29,844 nucleotides of DNA from assembly GCA_031367345.1 (NCBI GenBank), contig JANLPR010000021.1, positions 1 through 29,844 on the forward strand. Direction: 5' to 3'. Shown piece after piece: positions 7,629 to 15,930 of this stretch (position 1 is the stretch's first letter; every line of letters starts with the position of its first letter). The notes below the pieces were generated by a model. The model was not told the origin of the DNA, ran no database searches, and saw nothing but the letters and a program-made list of their open reading frames with translations. This DNA comes from JADKIH01 sp031367345 (lineage in GTDB: Bacteria > Bacteroidota > Bacteroidia > AKYH767-A > 2013-40CM-41-45). A program made the position numbers and the translations under genes.

Positions 7629-8810
7629 ATGAAGTTTATTCAAGCTGATGCAGTTTTTCCAATCGTTTCAAATCCTATTATTAATGGAATCATAGGCTTT
7701 GATTCTGACGGAACCATTCAGGAAATTATCGACCCGGCTACAACATCCGTTTTGCCTTCGAATGTTGAACAAAAAAAGGGTTTTATTTGCCCGGGGTTTA
7801 TCAATACGCATTGTCATCTGGAATTGTCCCATTTGAAGGGAAAATTTGAACAAAAGAAAGGACTAATCAATTTTATTGATCAAATGCGTACCAATAAAAG
7901 TGGGGACGATATTTTAGAAGCGATCGCTTTGGCAAATGATGAAATGTTTCAAAATGGAATTGTTGCGGTTGCCGACATTTCAAACAATGAAAGTACATTG
8001 AATGAAAAACTTCACTCAAAAATTTATTATCACACTTTTATTGAATTGTTCGATGTAGTTCCGGGACGAACATCAAAAGTTTTGGAGGCAGGCAAAGCGT
8101 TGTATGATCAATTTGCTAAAGGCATGCTATCAGCAAGCCTTGTTCCTCATGCTCCCTACACGGTAACTGCCGATCTTTTCGAAGCGCTTTCTTCTATTTA
8201 TTTTGAAAAGAATTTTTTATCATCGATCCATAATCAAGAAACACCTGATGAAGATCGTATGTTTCAATCGCAATCGGGGAGTGTTTTTGATTTTTTGTTT
8301 TCAGTTAATATTGAAATTGAAAAAAGAAATAATCAATCGGCTTCATCAATCGATTACACTCTCAGCCATTTAAAAAATTTCGAAAAATTGCTGCTCGTTC
8401 ATAATACATTTACATCGGAAGAGCAAATAAAGGCGGCTCAACTTTCAGTTAAGAATTTGTATTGGTGTTTTTGTCCGAATGCCAATTTGTACATCGAAGA
8501 TCGGCTGCCTTCAATTTCTATATTCACAAAAAGTGATTGCAAAATTACCTTGGGAACCGATAGTTATGCTAGTAATCATTCGCTTTCTATTCTCGACGAA
8601 CTGAAAACGATTGCATTTCATTTCCCAGAATTATCGCTCCATGAATTACTCAAATGGGCTACATTCAATGGCGCAGAGTTCTTAGGTATTGAACGTAAAT
8701 TTGGATCGTTTGAAAATGGTAAAAAGCCGGGTATTGTTTTGATTGAAAATGTAGATTCGATGAATATGAAGTTGAAAACTGACAGTAAGTCGCGCCGAAT
8801 TGATGTATGA
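7629..8810 (+). CDS. amidohydrolase superfamily metal-dependent deaminase/hydrolase
   Basis: The 393-residue protein is a member of the MTA/SAH-deaminase, SsnA, guanine-deaminase branch of the amidohydrolases. The metal site is visible: H61-C-H63 in NTHCHLELSHLKG, H201 with the acid E204 in IHNQETPDE, and D311 in LGTDSYASN. H174 (VPHAPYT) and H258 (LVHNTF) are further active-site histidines. The short N-terminal and C-terminal ends form the usual beta-sandwich, and GKKPGIVLIEN is the typical C-terminal strand. Substrate cannot be told from sequence. Relatives in this phylum are often named aminofutalosine-deaminase-like, but no other menaquinone mqn gene is nearby. The frame is open back to 7503, overlapping rlmN; the ATG at 7629 is chosen because family homology begins there and a -7 motif precedes it. 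Confidence 0.85.
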   Translation: MKFIQADAVFPIVSNPIINGIIGFDSDGTIQEIIDPATTSVLPSNVEQKKGFICPGFINTHCHLELSHLKGKFEQKKGLINFIDQMRTNKSGDDILEAIALANDEMFQNGIVAVADISNNESTLNEKLHSKIYYHTFIELFDVVPGRTSKVLEAGKALYDQFAKGMLSASLVPHAPYTVTADLFEALSSIYFEKNFLSSIHNQETPDEDRMFQSQSGSVFDFLFSVNIEIEKRNNQSASSIDYTLSHLKNFEKLLLVHNTFTSEEQIKAAQLSVKNLYWCFCPNANLYIEDRLPSISIFTKSDCKITLGTDSYASNHSLSILDELKTIAFHFPELSLHELLKWATFNGAEFLGIERKFGSFENGKKPGIVLIENVDSMNMKLKTDSKSRRIDV

Positions 8811-8815
8811 TTTCC

Positions 8816-8823
8816 TATATTTG
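8816..8823 (+). promoter_or_regulatory. predicted -7 element for the T9SS protein gene at 8845
   Basis: Reads TATATTTG, an exact match to TAnnTTTG, starting 6 bases after the amidohydrolase stop. The predicted transcript would have a leader of about 18 bases, so the following gene may have its own promoter despite the short gap. Confidence 0.5.
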
Positions 8824-8844
8824 TAAAAACCCAACTCATTGGCT

Positions 8845-9645
8845 ATGAAAAAAGCACTACTACTAAGTTTCGTCATTTTGTTGATGGCAATGTATTCGTC
8901 TGCACAAGTGTTTCCGTTTTACGACGACTACGAATCGTACACTGCTTTTAATGTACCTCCTTCCTATTCCGGAAACGTCACGGTCTATCTTACACATGGC
9001 ACCAATTCAAGTAAAGGACTTGCTGCTTTTCTAACTTCGTTTTCTTTTAGCGATTCTCTAATTTTTCCGGTGATTGGCCCTGTATCTGGAGCCTCTGTGT
9101 TGGAATTTGATTGGAGAATAGTTGATCCTTTTTTGTACCCTTCTACACAAGCAAATTTTATTAATGGCGATAAATTTGAAATACTCGGATCTACAGATGG
9201 AATTAATTATCAAGCAATTTTTTCAATTACTGCTGCTAATTTTATTAATGTCTTAACTTTTGATCATGCGGTTCTTGGACTCTCATCATTCGCCGGAAAT
9301 AATTTATATTTAAAGGTTCGTGGAACTCGTGTTACCGGTTCAGGAGAATTCTTTATCGATATCGACAATGTTCGAGTAGATATTCCGGGAGTTGTACCTT
9401 CTACAGATCTTTCTTCGCTGCAAATTTTTCCTTCTCCTTCAAATGGACTTTTCAATTTCACAAATTCAATACCAATGAATGGTGTTCTGGAAGTTTATGA
9501 TATGAACGGTAAAAAGATTAAAAGTAAAACTATTTCCAACGAAACCTCTGGTAGCATTGATCTAACAAATTTCTCTTCCGGTAAATATCAACTTCGTATT
9601 CAAACAAACGCTGGAGTTAAAATATCAGATGTCATCAAACGTTGA
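8845..9645 (+). CDS. secreted jelly-roll-like protein with T9SS type A sorting domain
   Basis: A 266-residue exported protein. The signal peptide is about residues 1-20 (KKALLLSFVILLMAMYSSAQ). The middle part (about 25-180) is beta-rich with FDWRIVDP, FEILGSTDGINYQAIF and a closing FFIDIDNVRVDI. This order resembles the concanavalin/MAM-like jelly-roll modules of T9SS cargo ('choice-of-anchor' type). The last ~75 residues are a clear type A sorting domain: LQIFPSPSNGLFNF, LEVYDMNGKKI, DLTNFSSGKYQLRI. It is thus predicted to cross the outer membrane by T9SS and be attached or released. The ATG at 8845 is chosen over an in-frame TTG two codons upstream. No enzymatic motif is visible, so function is unknown; adhesion or carbohydrate binding is a guess. 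Confidence 0.85.
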   Translation: MKKALLLSFVILLMAMYSSAQVFPFYDDYESYTAFNVPPSYSGNVTVYLTHGTNSSKGLAAFLTSFSFSDSLIFPVIGPVSGASVLEFDWRIVDPFLYPSTQANFINGDKFEILGSTDGINYQAIFSITAANFINVLTFDHAVLGLSSFAGNNLYLKVRGTRVTGSGEFFIDIDNVRVDIPGVVPSTDLSSLQIFPSPSNGLFNFTNSIPMNGVLEVYDMNGKKIKSKTISNETSGSIDLTNFSSGKYQLRIQTNAGVKISDVIKR

Positions 9646-9653
9646 TTGTAAGT

Positions 9654-9707
9654 AATTAGGTGTTTTTATATTTTAATATTGTCATATTGAGATAGATTGA
9701 CCTAATT
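9654..9707. other. inverted repeat after the T9SS gene
   Basis: AATTAGGT (9654-9661) and ACCTAATT (9700-9707) form an 8-bp stem with a 38-base AT-rich spacer. It sits between the stop at 9645 and the carboxypeptidase gene. The spacer is long for a terminator. A-rich tracts follow at 9721-9740. No promoter motif of good quality is seen in the 223-base gap. Confidence 0.2.
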
Positions 9708-9868
9708 GTTTAATTGGAATTAAAAAAAAGCAAAAAAAAGGTAACGTTAGCTGTAATATTCGTGTATAATATAATGCCCTTTACCTAAGGATAACTGTAT
9801 ATTACAAAAACATATTGCTAATTTATGCTTCAGGATTTATCTTAAGGTAGATTCTAAGGCTATTTATT

Positions 9869-11434
9869 ATGAAAAAAACGATCGTCACATTAGTAGCATT
9901 ACTGTTTGCAGGGTTCATTCACTGCACAGCTGCCTCTGCACCTATTGGTGCCGAAGGTTCTAATGATACGATCAGTGCCATTGATTATACTGGTCTTAGC
10001 AATCGCTTTAATGTTTTTCCTGCTCCTTCTTTAGGTGTCAACGAAAACGAAGTAAGAGCCGGCTTGTTATATGATGTGGTGAACAATAGAATTGTTTGGG
10101 AGAAAAATCTCAATAGCGCATTTCCAATTGCTTCTCTAACAAAAATGATGGTTGCTCTATTAACCATTGAAGATATCAATGCAGGAAAATTTAAATGGAC
10201 AGACAATATTCAGTGGGTGCGAACATCTAATGTAGGTACTAGAAGACATCATCATACTGTTTCTTCAACAACAAACTATTCATTACAAGATGTTTTTAAA
10301 GCAACAATGATTGCTTCCAACAACGAATGTGCAGAGCAAATGGCCCGATACATTGGTAGTGGCGATCTTCAAGCTTCAATTAATAGAATGAATCAACGAG
10401 CACGTGAGCTTGGAATGCTTACAACTTTTTACGGCAACCCAACGGGACTTCCATCTCCTAATTGGATGTACGATAATTCAGCTACTCCATTAGATTTACT
10501 TCGACTCACTGTTGAAATGCTTAAATACCAAGAGATACTTGACATTGCCAAAATGGGTTATGCAACAATCGAAAATGGTAAATCAACTTCTGTTATTCGA
10601 AATCATAATCGGTTAACGATTGATTTTTCAGGTGAAGTTGATGGATTAAAAACCGGTTATACTCGACGTGCAGGATTTTGTCTTGTAGCTACTACAGCAA
10701 AATGTGATCGCCGTTTGGTTAGTATTGTCTTAGGTTGTCGTGGTCCACAAATTAGAAATGAAGTTGTTCGTGATATGATTAATAGCTACTATACTTCTGT
10801 TGGCTTAGATCCTCTCGGACCTTTTTGTCCTTCTCCATTACTGCCAAATCCTAATTTAGCCAGAACAAATCCTATAGATCAAACCAATGGACAATTTGTA
10901 ACCATTACAGATAAGGTAAAGAAAATTCATATTGTACGCCGTGGAGAAAACCTTTCTTCTGTTGCTTCAAAATATAATTGCACTTTAGGTCAATTAAAGA
11001 GTTGGAATAAAGGGAAAATAAATAATTCCAGATTATTATTGGGACAAAAATTGGCAGTATTCACAGTTGTAAATAAAAAAGTATTTGTAGCTAAACCGGC
11101 AAATGGTAGTGAAGAGGAAGATGATAAACCTTTGCTTACAGATTCAGAAATTAAAGAAGCGCCTATTGAAGCATCTGCTAAAGCTGAAGTAGCAGTAGTT
11201 GCCGAAAAGCCTTGTAAAGTTGAGAAGACTCCAAATACACCTGTAGTAGCAATTCGAAATAGTTCAGCGAAACCGAAATTTATTTACCATACCATTGAAC
11301 CTGGCGATACACTTTTTAGTATTGCTCGTCGTTATGATGGCGTTACTGTTGCTGAGCTAAAAACACTCAATCACATTCACGATATTCATTCCCTAAAGCC
11401 GGGAATGAAGATCAAAGTGAAAGTCCAAATCTAA
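9869..11434 (+). CDS. PBP5-like D-alanyl-D-alanine carboxypeptidase with two LysM domains
   Basis: A serine peptidase of the S11 family that removes the terminal D-Ala from peptidoglycan stem peptides in the periplasm. The 521-residue protein has a signal peptide (about 1-22) and then the transpeptidase-like fold with all three active-site motifs: S89-L-T-K92, S150-N-N152 and K261-T-G263. In place of the usual PBP5 C-terminal beta domain and amphipathic membrane anchor there are two LysM modules. One is at about 352-398 (HIVRRGENLSSVASKY) and one at about 471-518 (HTIEPGDTLFSIARRY), joined by an acidic, Ala/Val/Pro-rich linker (about 405-470). Attachment is therefore probably by LysM binding to glycan rather than by the membrane. 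The start ATG directly precedes the signal peptide. It is followed 85 bases later by the DUF4468 gene. Confidence 0.93.
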   Translation: MKKTIVTLVALLFAGFIHCTAASAPIGAEGSNDTISAIDYTGLSNRFNVFPAPSLGVNENEVRAGLLYDVVNNRIVWEKNLNSAFPIASLTKMMVALLTIEDINAGKFKWTDNIQWVRTSNVGTRRHHHTVSSTTNYSLQDVFKATMIASNNECAEQMARYIGSGDLQASINRMNQRARELGMLTTFYGNPTGLPSPNWMYDNSATPLDLLRLTVEMLKYQEILDIAKMGYATIENGKSTSVIRNHNRLTIDFSGEVDGLKTGYTRRAGFCLVATTAKCDRRLVSIVLGCRGPQIRNEVVRDMINSYYTSVGLDPLGPFCPSPLLPNPNLARTNPIDQTNGQFVTITDKVKKIHIVRRGENLSSVASKYNCTLGQLKSWNKGKINNSRLLLGQKLAVFTVVNKKVFVAKPANGSEEEDDKPLLTDSEIKEAPIEASAKAEVAVVAEKPCKVEKTPNTPVVAIRNSSAKPKFIYHTIEPGDTLFSIARRYDGVTVAELKTLNHIHDIHSLKPGMKIKVKVQI

Positions 11435-11519
11435 GCTTCTACTTTTCTTACTAATTAATTTCTTCGTGATTTTACGGTCGTGTGATGAAATTATTTTATT
11501 TACCTTGCGTTATCAATTT

Positions 11520-12089
11520 ATGAAAATGAAAAAGATAATCGCATTGATAGGATTTATATGCATTAGTAGCTTTGCAAATGCTCAAAATGAGCCACTAGTT
11601 ACTCCATATGCAGTACCACTAGATACCATTACCAACAAAATTACCTATGAAGGTGTAATTGATGTAAAAGGTGTAGCTGCCGATGAACTCTACAATCGAT
11701 TTTATAACTGGTTTAAAACTTTTTATAAAAACCCAACAGAAGTAATTCGTGAGAATGATTCTACTACTCATAAGATAGTTGGGAAACCTCGTTTTAGAAT
11801 TGCTAATCCGCCCGACAAACAAGGAAATAGAACCGATGCAGGCGTTGCTCAATATACCATTACCGTTTTAGCGAAAGATGGAAGATTCAAATATGAGTTG
11901 ACCGATTTCAGCTGGAAGGTTATTTCCGTTTTCCCTGCAGAGAAATGGCTCGACACAAAATCTTCCGGTTATGTGCCTGCGTATAACGATTATCTTCAAC
12001 AGCTCGATAAAAATTCAATAGATGTGATTGGTGCTCTGAAAAAAGCAGTTACAGAAACAAAACCGGTCAAGAATAAAGATAATTGGTGA
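11520..12089 (+). CDS. exported DUF4468 domain protein
   Basis: About 189 residues from the ATG at 11520. The frame is open to 11466, but the extra 18 residues precede a complete signal peptide (MKMKKIIALIGFICISSFAN-AQ) and are rejected. The mature part matches the DUF4468 pattern (TBP-like fold): an opening YEGVIDVKGVAADELYNRFYNWF helix region, a strand with KIVGKPRFRI, and TITVLAKDGRFKYELTDF. The C-terminal ~50 residues hold W-L-D and a final lysine-rich tail. It lacks a lipobox cysteine, so a periplasmic location is likely. The family is restricted largely to Bacteroidota and has no established function. It converges with ispD. Confidence 0.75.
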   Translation: MKMKKIIALIGFICISSFANAQNEPLVTPYAVPLDTITNKITYEGVIDVKGVAADELYNRFYNWFKTFYKNPTEVIRENDSTTHKIVGKPRFRIANPPDKQGNRTDAGVAQYTITVLAKDGRFKYELTDFSWKVISVFPAEKWLDTKSSGYVPAYNDYLQQLDKNSIDVIGALKKAVTETKPVKNKDNW

Positions 12090-12095
12090 TAAAAT

Positions 12096-12126
12096 AAAAA
12101 AGAGATCGTTCTCTCGACAGATTTTT
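12096..12126. terminator. possible bidirectional terminator between convergent genes
   Basis: AGAGA (12101-12105) and TCTCT (12110-12114) form a 5-bp hairpin with a TCGT loop. It is preceded by an A-run and followed by ATTTTT at 12120-12125. It lies in the 35-base gap between the DUF4468 gene and the end of ispD. The stem is short and the T-run is displaced by six bases. Confidence 0.35.
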
Positions 12127-12787
12127 ATTTCAACATCGCTTCAGCACGAGCTAAATCGTTTGGGACTGTAATTTTTATATTACTAGGATCACCATCTATC
12201 AATCGAATTTTATTGCCGGCTTTTTCAAATACAGCTGCGTCGTCAGTCATAGTGCCGTCATCAGATAATTCGTATGCTGATTTAAGCAATGCGGTATGAA
12301 AACATTGTGGTGTTTGAATTGCTTTTAAACTTTCTCTGTCAATTATTTTACTTGAGTCGCCATCTACCTTTCGAATGGTGTCTGATAGTGATACAGATGG
12401 AATAGCATTGCTGTTTTGAATTAATTCATTCATACATCGTTTAATGAGGTCTGTAGTTACAAAAGGTCTCACACCATCGTGAATGGCTATTAAACCATCG
12501 CTTTCTACAATTCTCAATCCGTTCTTTACCGATTCATACCTCGAACTACCGCCATCAACAATAGTATGCGGAACAGTGATTTTATATTCGGCTATTAATT
12601 TCTCCCAGTTCTTGCGTTCACTTTTAGGAAGCACTATAATTATAGAATCGAAAATTCCGGTTGAGTAAAATTTTTCTAATGTGTGTTGAAGTATCGGTTT
12701 GTTTTGCAGTAATAAAAACTGCTTAGGAATTAAACTTCCCATTCTTAATCCGGAACCTCCCGCAACAATCAATGCAGTTTTTTTCAT
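12125..12787 (-). CDS. ispD: 2-C-methyl-D-erythritol 4-phosphate cytidylyltransferase IspD
   Basis: Third enzyme of the MEP pathway: couples CTP with methylerythritol 4-phosphate to make CDP-methylerythritol for isoprenoid synthesis in the cytoplasm. The 220-residue length is typical. The N-terminal nucleotide-binding motif VAGGSGLRMGSLIPKQFL (residues 8-25), with R15 and K22, is intact. Further signatures are IAIHDGVRPFV, the KAIQTPQCF segment and TDDAAVFEKAG, then KITVPNDLARAE at the C-terminus. Its presence means this organism uses the MEP route, which feeds the polyprenyl synthase found elsewhere in the window. It converges with the DUF4468 gene. A near-consensus -7 motif lies just upstream. 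Confidence 0.96.
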   Translation of the reverse strand: MKKTALIVAGGSGLRMGSLIPKQFLLLQNKPILQHTLEKFYSTGIFDSIIIVLPKSERKNWEKLIAEYKITVPHTIVDGGSSRYESVKNGLRIVESDGLIAIHDGVRPFVTTDLIKRCMNELIQNSNAIPSVSLSDTIRKVDGDSSKIIDRESLKAIQTPQCFHTALLKSAYELSDDGTMTDDAAVFEKAGNKIRLIDGDPSNIKITVPNDLARAEAMLK

Positions 12788-12792
12788 TTATG

Positions 12793-12800
12793 CAAATATC
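12793..12800 (-). promoter_or_regulatory. weak -7 element candidate for ispD
   Basis: On the minus strand this reads GATATTTG, one mismatch from TAnnTTTG. If used, transcription would start about two bases before the ispD ATG. It lies in the 32-base gap after the Wzz-like gene, so read-through from that gene is also possible. Confidence 0.3.
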
Positions 12801-12819
12801 TAAAGAATTTATCGATTGT

Positions 12820-13788
12820 TTATTTAATAGAGAAGAATAATTCAAGCTCTTTTTTATAATGAATATTAAAATAAGCACGGAAAATCAGAAGACAAAATAC
12901 TGTGATGGAAATTAAGCAGCCATATAAAACAGCTTGATAGATAGTAGAACGATAAGCGGGAATTCCATTTTCAATAATCGTGAGTGTTTTGTTGTTCTTT
13001 TGATTAAGCGCTTCAATGGCTAGATTGTATAGTTTCTGCGAATTGATAAGGTCTCTGGTAGAATAGTATAGTTCATTTACCAATGTTGATAATCGTTCTT
13101 CCTGTTGTAGAATATAAAATGTACTCGAACTCTTTGATCCTAAGTTTGCCAGTCGATGCATTTCATTTAATAATGAATCGATATTCTTACTCTTTACTAG
13201 ATTGTCTTTTTGAATATTGGCTAAATATGATTCAGATATTTTTAATTTTTGGGTAACGTTGTTGATGTAATATGCTTTATTCATTTCATCTATAAAAACA
13301 ATTATCTCATTTACCATGTCTGCACATAAGTATCTGTATTTATCGGTAACCGTAATTGTGATTGTATTGAAAGGTGTTTTTTTAGCTAATATATTTTCTG
13401 ATAAAATTTTTTCGGTTTTCTGATTATAAAATTCACGGGTAGTATCAATATTGTAGTGGTGTACTAGATCGAACTTCTTTATTAAATGTTGACGAACATA
13501 CGATGAATTGACCAACTTAAAAATGCGCAAAATATTTTCACTCGGAGCAATATTCTCAAATCCTTTTAGATCAACATTAGAGGAGCTCATTACACTCATG
13601 TCGTTCACATAAAATGAACCCGTAGATTCGTATTGGAGAATAAATAATTTAAAAATGATTGAACAGAAAATACCAAAAATAAGGCTTACTATAAAGTACT
13701 TCCATTTTTTCTTAGCTAAATGCAGCAACAGAAGATTTGATTCTGTCTTTTCATTTATTCTTCGATTTTCTTCTTGATTTGAATACAT
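12820..13788 (-). CDS. Wzz-like polysaccharide chain-length determinant protein
   Basis: The 322-residue protein has the polysaccharide co-polymerase layout: a cytoplasmic N-terminus, a membrane helix at about 31-50, a periplasmic region of ~230 residues with coiled-coil-like helices (about 175-265), and a second membrane helix at about 283-305. A short tail follows. No Walker A/B tyrosine-kinase domain follows the second helix, so it is the kinase-less form. Segments such as ESTGSFYVND after helix 1 and ITITVTDKYRYLCADMVNEI agree with the Wzz family. Such proteins set the length of O-antigen or exopolysaccharide chains with a Wzy polymerase. It is divergent (90 bases) from an O-antigen-ligase-like gene, which supports the call. 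The identity is by architecture more than by strong motifs. Confidence 0.65.
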   Translation of the reverse strand: MYSNQEENRRINEKTESNLLLLHLAKKKWKYFIVSLIFGIFCSIIFKLFILQYESTGSFYVNDMSVMSSSNVDLKGFENIAPSENILRIFKLVNSSYVRQHLIKKFDLVHHYNIDTTREFYNQKTEKILSENILAKKTPFNTITITVTDKYRYLCADMVNEIIVFIDEMNKAYYINNVTQKLKISESYLANIQKDNLVKSKNIDSLLNEMHRLANLGSKSSSTFYILQQEERLSTLVNELYYSTRDLINSQKLYNLAIEALNQKNNKTLTIIENGIPAYRSTIYQAVLYGCLISITVFCLLIFRAYFNIHYKKELELFFSIK

Positions 13789-13878
13789 AAGTTGTAGATG
13801 GGTAATGTTAAGAAATTTTCTCTAAAGTTTTCAAAAGAATTTGTAAACTGCACCTGAATTATGTAACCGGATTGAAAA

Positions 13879-15900
13879 ATGTGGCGAATCGCTAAACAAG
13901 ATAGATGGAAATACGCTTTTCTTACTTTCCTGTTTGTCATTTTACCCTTTGTTAATGTTACTTCCAGCCTTGATCCGGAACTACTACCTCGTACAATTTT
14001 AATAGCTCTATTTGCTTTTGGGTTTTTTCTCTTGAATAACTCAATTTCATTTTCAATAAGTTCAACACAAAAAAAGCTAATATTTTGCGCGCTAGCAATT
14101 ATGGTTGTTAGTGGATTATCTATGCTCCATTCAATTAATTTTGGTGATGCACTTGCAGAATGGTTGAGACTCTTTACCGTTTATAGTGTTTTGTTAATTG
14201 GAATAATTGTTTTTTCGAAAAACGAAATTACTCCATTGCAGCTTGTTCGCTTTGTTTCAATCTCTCTGATTCTTTATCATTTTTTTGCCTTAGTGCAATC
14301 TGTTGAGATCATCAAGCCCTTTTTAAAGGAGCAAAGGATTAGCATCTTTGCTAATATTACCTCTACTCTGGCCAATAAAAACTTCTTTAGTGAGGTTTTA
14401 GTTCTGTTATTCCCTTCAACTTTGTACGGTCTGCTTTACGATTCTGTAAAATATAAAGTACTTCATTTTATTGCTTGCTCCTTTAGCTTTATTTTTATTC
14501 TAGTGTTATTCTCTCTTGCATGTTGGTTTGCATTTTCAGTCGCTTCGATAATTATTTTAATAATTTATTTATGGTCAGCTTTTTTTAAAGGAAGAAAGAA
14601 ACGAAATATTTTTGCCGGAATACTGATTATAATAACAGCCGGTGGTTTAATTTTCGCTTTTTCTAAATCCCCTGCCTCAAAATTAATTGTTGCTAAATCA
14701 ACAATGGTTAAAGAGTATATTAAACACCCGGAGTATATTAATCAGAACTTAAATAAAAACAATAATAGTATTTTTGATCGCATTCTGTTATTTAGGAACA
14801 CAATAAAAATGATTGGGGATCATTTTTTCATTGGCGTAGGACTCAATAATTGGAAATTGATATTTCCTTCTTATGGATTGATAGGTACCGATGTTATTAA
14901 TTTTGGACTAATGAATTTTGAACATCCTCACAATGATTATTTGCTCGTATTTGCCGAACAAGGGATTTCAGGAATCGTATTATTGCTATTATTTTATTTT
15001 TTAGTTATTCGATATTTGATAGATCGTTATAAAGTTGCCTCATTAGAAACTAGAAGATTTTTACTCGTTATTTTATGGGTAGTGATTGCTTTCTTTCTAA
15101 TTTCATTTTTCAGTTATCCGAGATCTAGAATTGTTCAACCGGTGATACTTATGTTTTTTATTTCGATCTTGTTCACGAACGGAAATGAAAAAACGGCAAA
15201 TAAATTTTTATTAAAAAGATATAATTATTTCATCGTTTCTTTTTTATTGTTCGCTTGCGTCGTTGTTCAATCAACCAGACTTAAAAGCGAAATTACTATG
15301 AGAAAGGTGATGGTGAGTCGAGCACGGAAAGATTTTTCAAGGATATTGCGCCAATCTCAAGAGATAAATCTATTTCTTTATCCTTTAGAATTAAATAGTA
15401 CTCCGGTAGTATGGTATTCAGCTATGGCAAATTTTTATTTGGGAAACATTCCTGTTGCTTTAGAACTTTATCAGAAAGCTATCGCTATTGCTCCAAATCA
15501 TCTACTCACATTAAACGATTTGGCCACAGCTTATGAACGCTCCGGATTTCCTGATAGTGCTTTAGTGTATTACAATAAAGCATTGGCTATTTCTCCTTTT
15601 TATTTAGAGGCACAATTCAATAAAGCTGCAACTAATTTCAATTTAGGAAGGGTTGATTCAGCTTACTATGGTTTGAAAAATTATACGTATAGCGGATTAA
15701 ATCCGAATTGGGCTCCTACGTATCTGAATTATATGAAGGCGATACTTAGAAGTAAAATACTCGATTCAATTGCACATTCTTCTGACTCCCTCTTAATTTT
15801 GAGGAGTAATTGGTATTTAAATCACGAATATGAATATTCTAGGTTCATTATTAATTATAAAGAAAAAAATATTTTTCCTGCCTTTTTTACTATGAAGTAA
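13879..15900 (+). CDS. O-antigen ligase/polymerase (Wzy_C) family membrane protein with C-terminal TPR repeats
   Basis: A 673-residue inner-membrane protein. The first ~450 residues hold about ten to twelve hydrophobic helices. The Wzy_C/WaaL signature is a large periplasmic loop: GVGLNNWKLIFPSYG (about 319-333), then FEHPHNDYLLVFAEQGISG (about 347-365), whose HxHN-type His residues are conserved in the ligase family. After the last helix the C-terminus (about 505-615) has three TPR-like 34-residue repeats, for example YLGNIPVALELYQKAIAIAP and SGFPDSALVYYNKALAISP. Family members ligate O-antigen to lipid A-core, polymerise polysaccharide, or glycosylate proteins; the sequence does not tell which. 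Divergent from the Wzz-like gene; no other glycosyltransferase genes are near. Confidence 0.82.
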   Translation: MWRIAKQDRWKYAFLTFLFVILPFVNVTSSLDPELLPRTILIALFAFGFFLLNNSISFSISSTQKKLIFCALAIMVVSGLSMLHSINFGDALAEWLRLFTVYSVLLIGIIVFSKNEITPLQLVRFVSISLILYHFFALVQSVEIIKPFLKEQRISIFANITSTLANKNFFSEVLVLLFPSTLYGLLYDSVKYKVLHFIACSFSFIFILVLFSLACWFAFSVASIIILIIYLWSAFFKGRKKRNIFAGILIIITAGGLIFAFSKSPASKLIVAKSTMVKEYIKHPEYINQNLNKNNNSIFDRILLFRNTIKMIGDHFFIGVGLNNWKLIFPSYGLIGTDVINFGLMNFEHPHNDYLLVFAEQGISGIVLLLLFYFLVIRYLIDRYKVASLETRRFLLVILWVVIAFFLISFFSYPRSRIVQPVILMFFISILFTNGNEKTANKFLLKRYNYFIVSFLLFACVVVQSTRLKSEITMRKVMVSRARKDFSRILRQSQEINLFLYPLELNSTPVVWYSAMANFYLGNIPVALELYQKAIAIAPNHLLTLNDLATAYERSGFPDSALVYYNKALAISPFYLEAQFNKAATNFNLGRVDSAYYGLKNYTYSGLNPNWAPTYLNYMKAILRSKILDSIAHSSDSLLILRSNWYLNHEYEYSRFIINYKEKNIFPAFFTMK

Positions 15901-15903
15901 TGG

Positions 15904-15911
15904 TATCTTTA
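15904..15911 (+). promoter_or_regulatory. possible -7 element for adenine deaminase
   Basis: Reads TATCTTTA, one mismatch (final G to A) from TAnnTTTG, three bases after the ligase stop. It would give a leader of about 16 bases. The short 30-base gap also allows co-transcription with the ligase gene. Confidence 0.3.
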
Positions 15912-15930
15912 CTTTTCTAAAAATTATCAA

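Noticed and set aside
9721..9740. A-rich tracts upstream of the carboxypeptidase gene as a terminator or UP-like element
   Set aside because: No associated stem or promoter geometry; homopolymer A-runs are common in this AT-rich DNA.
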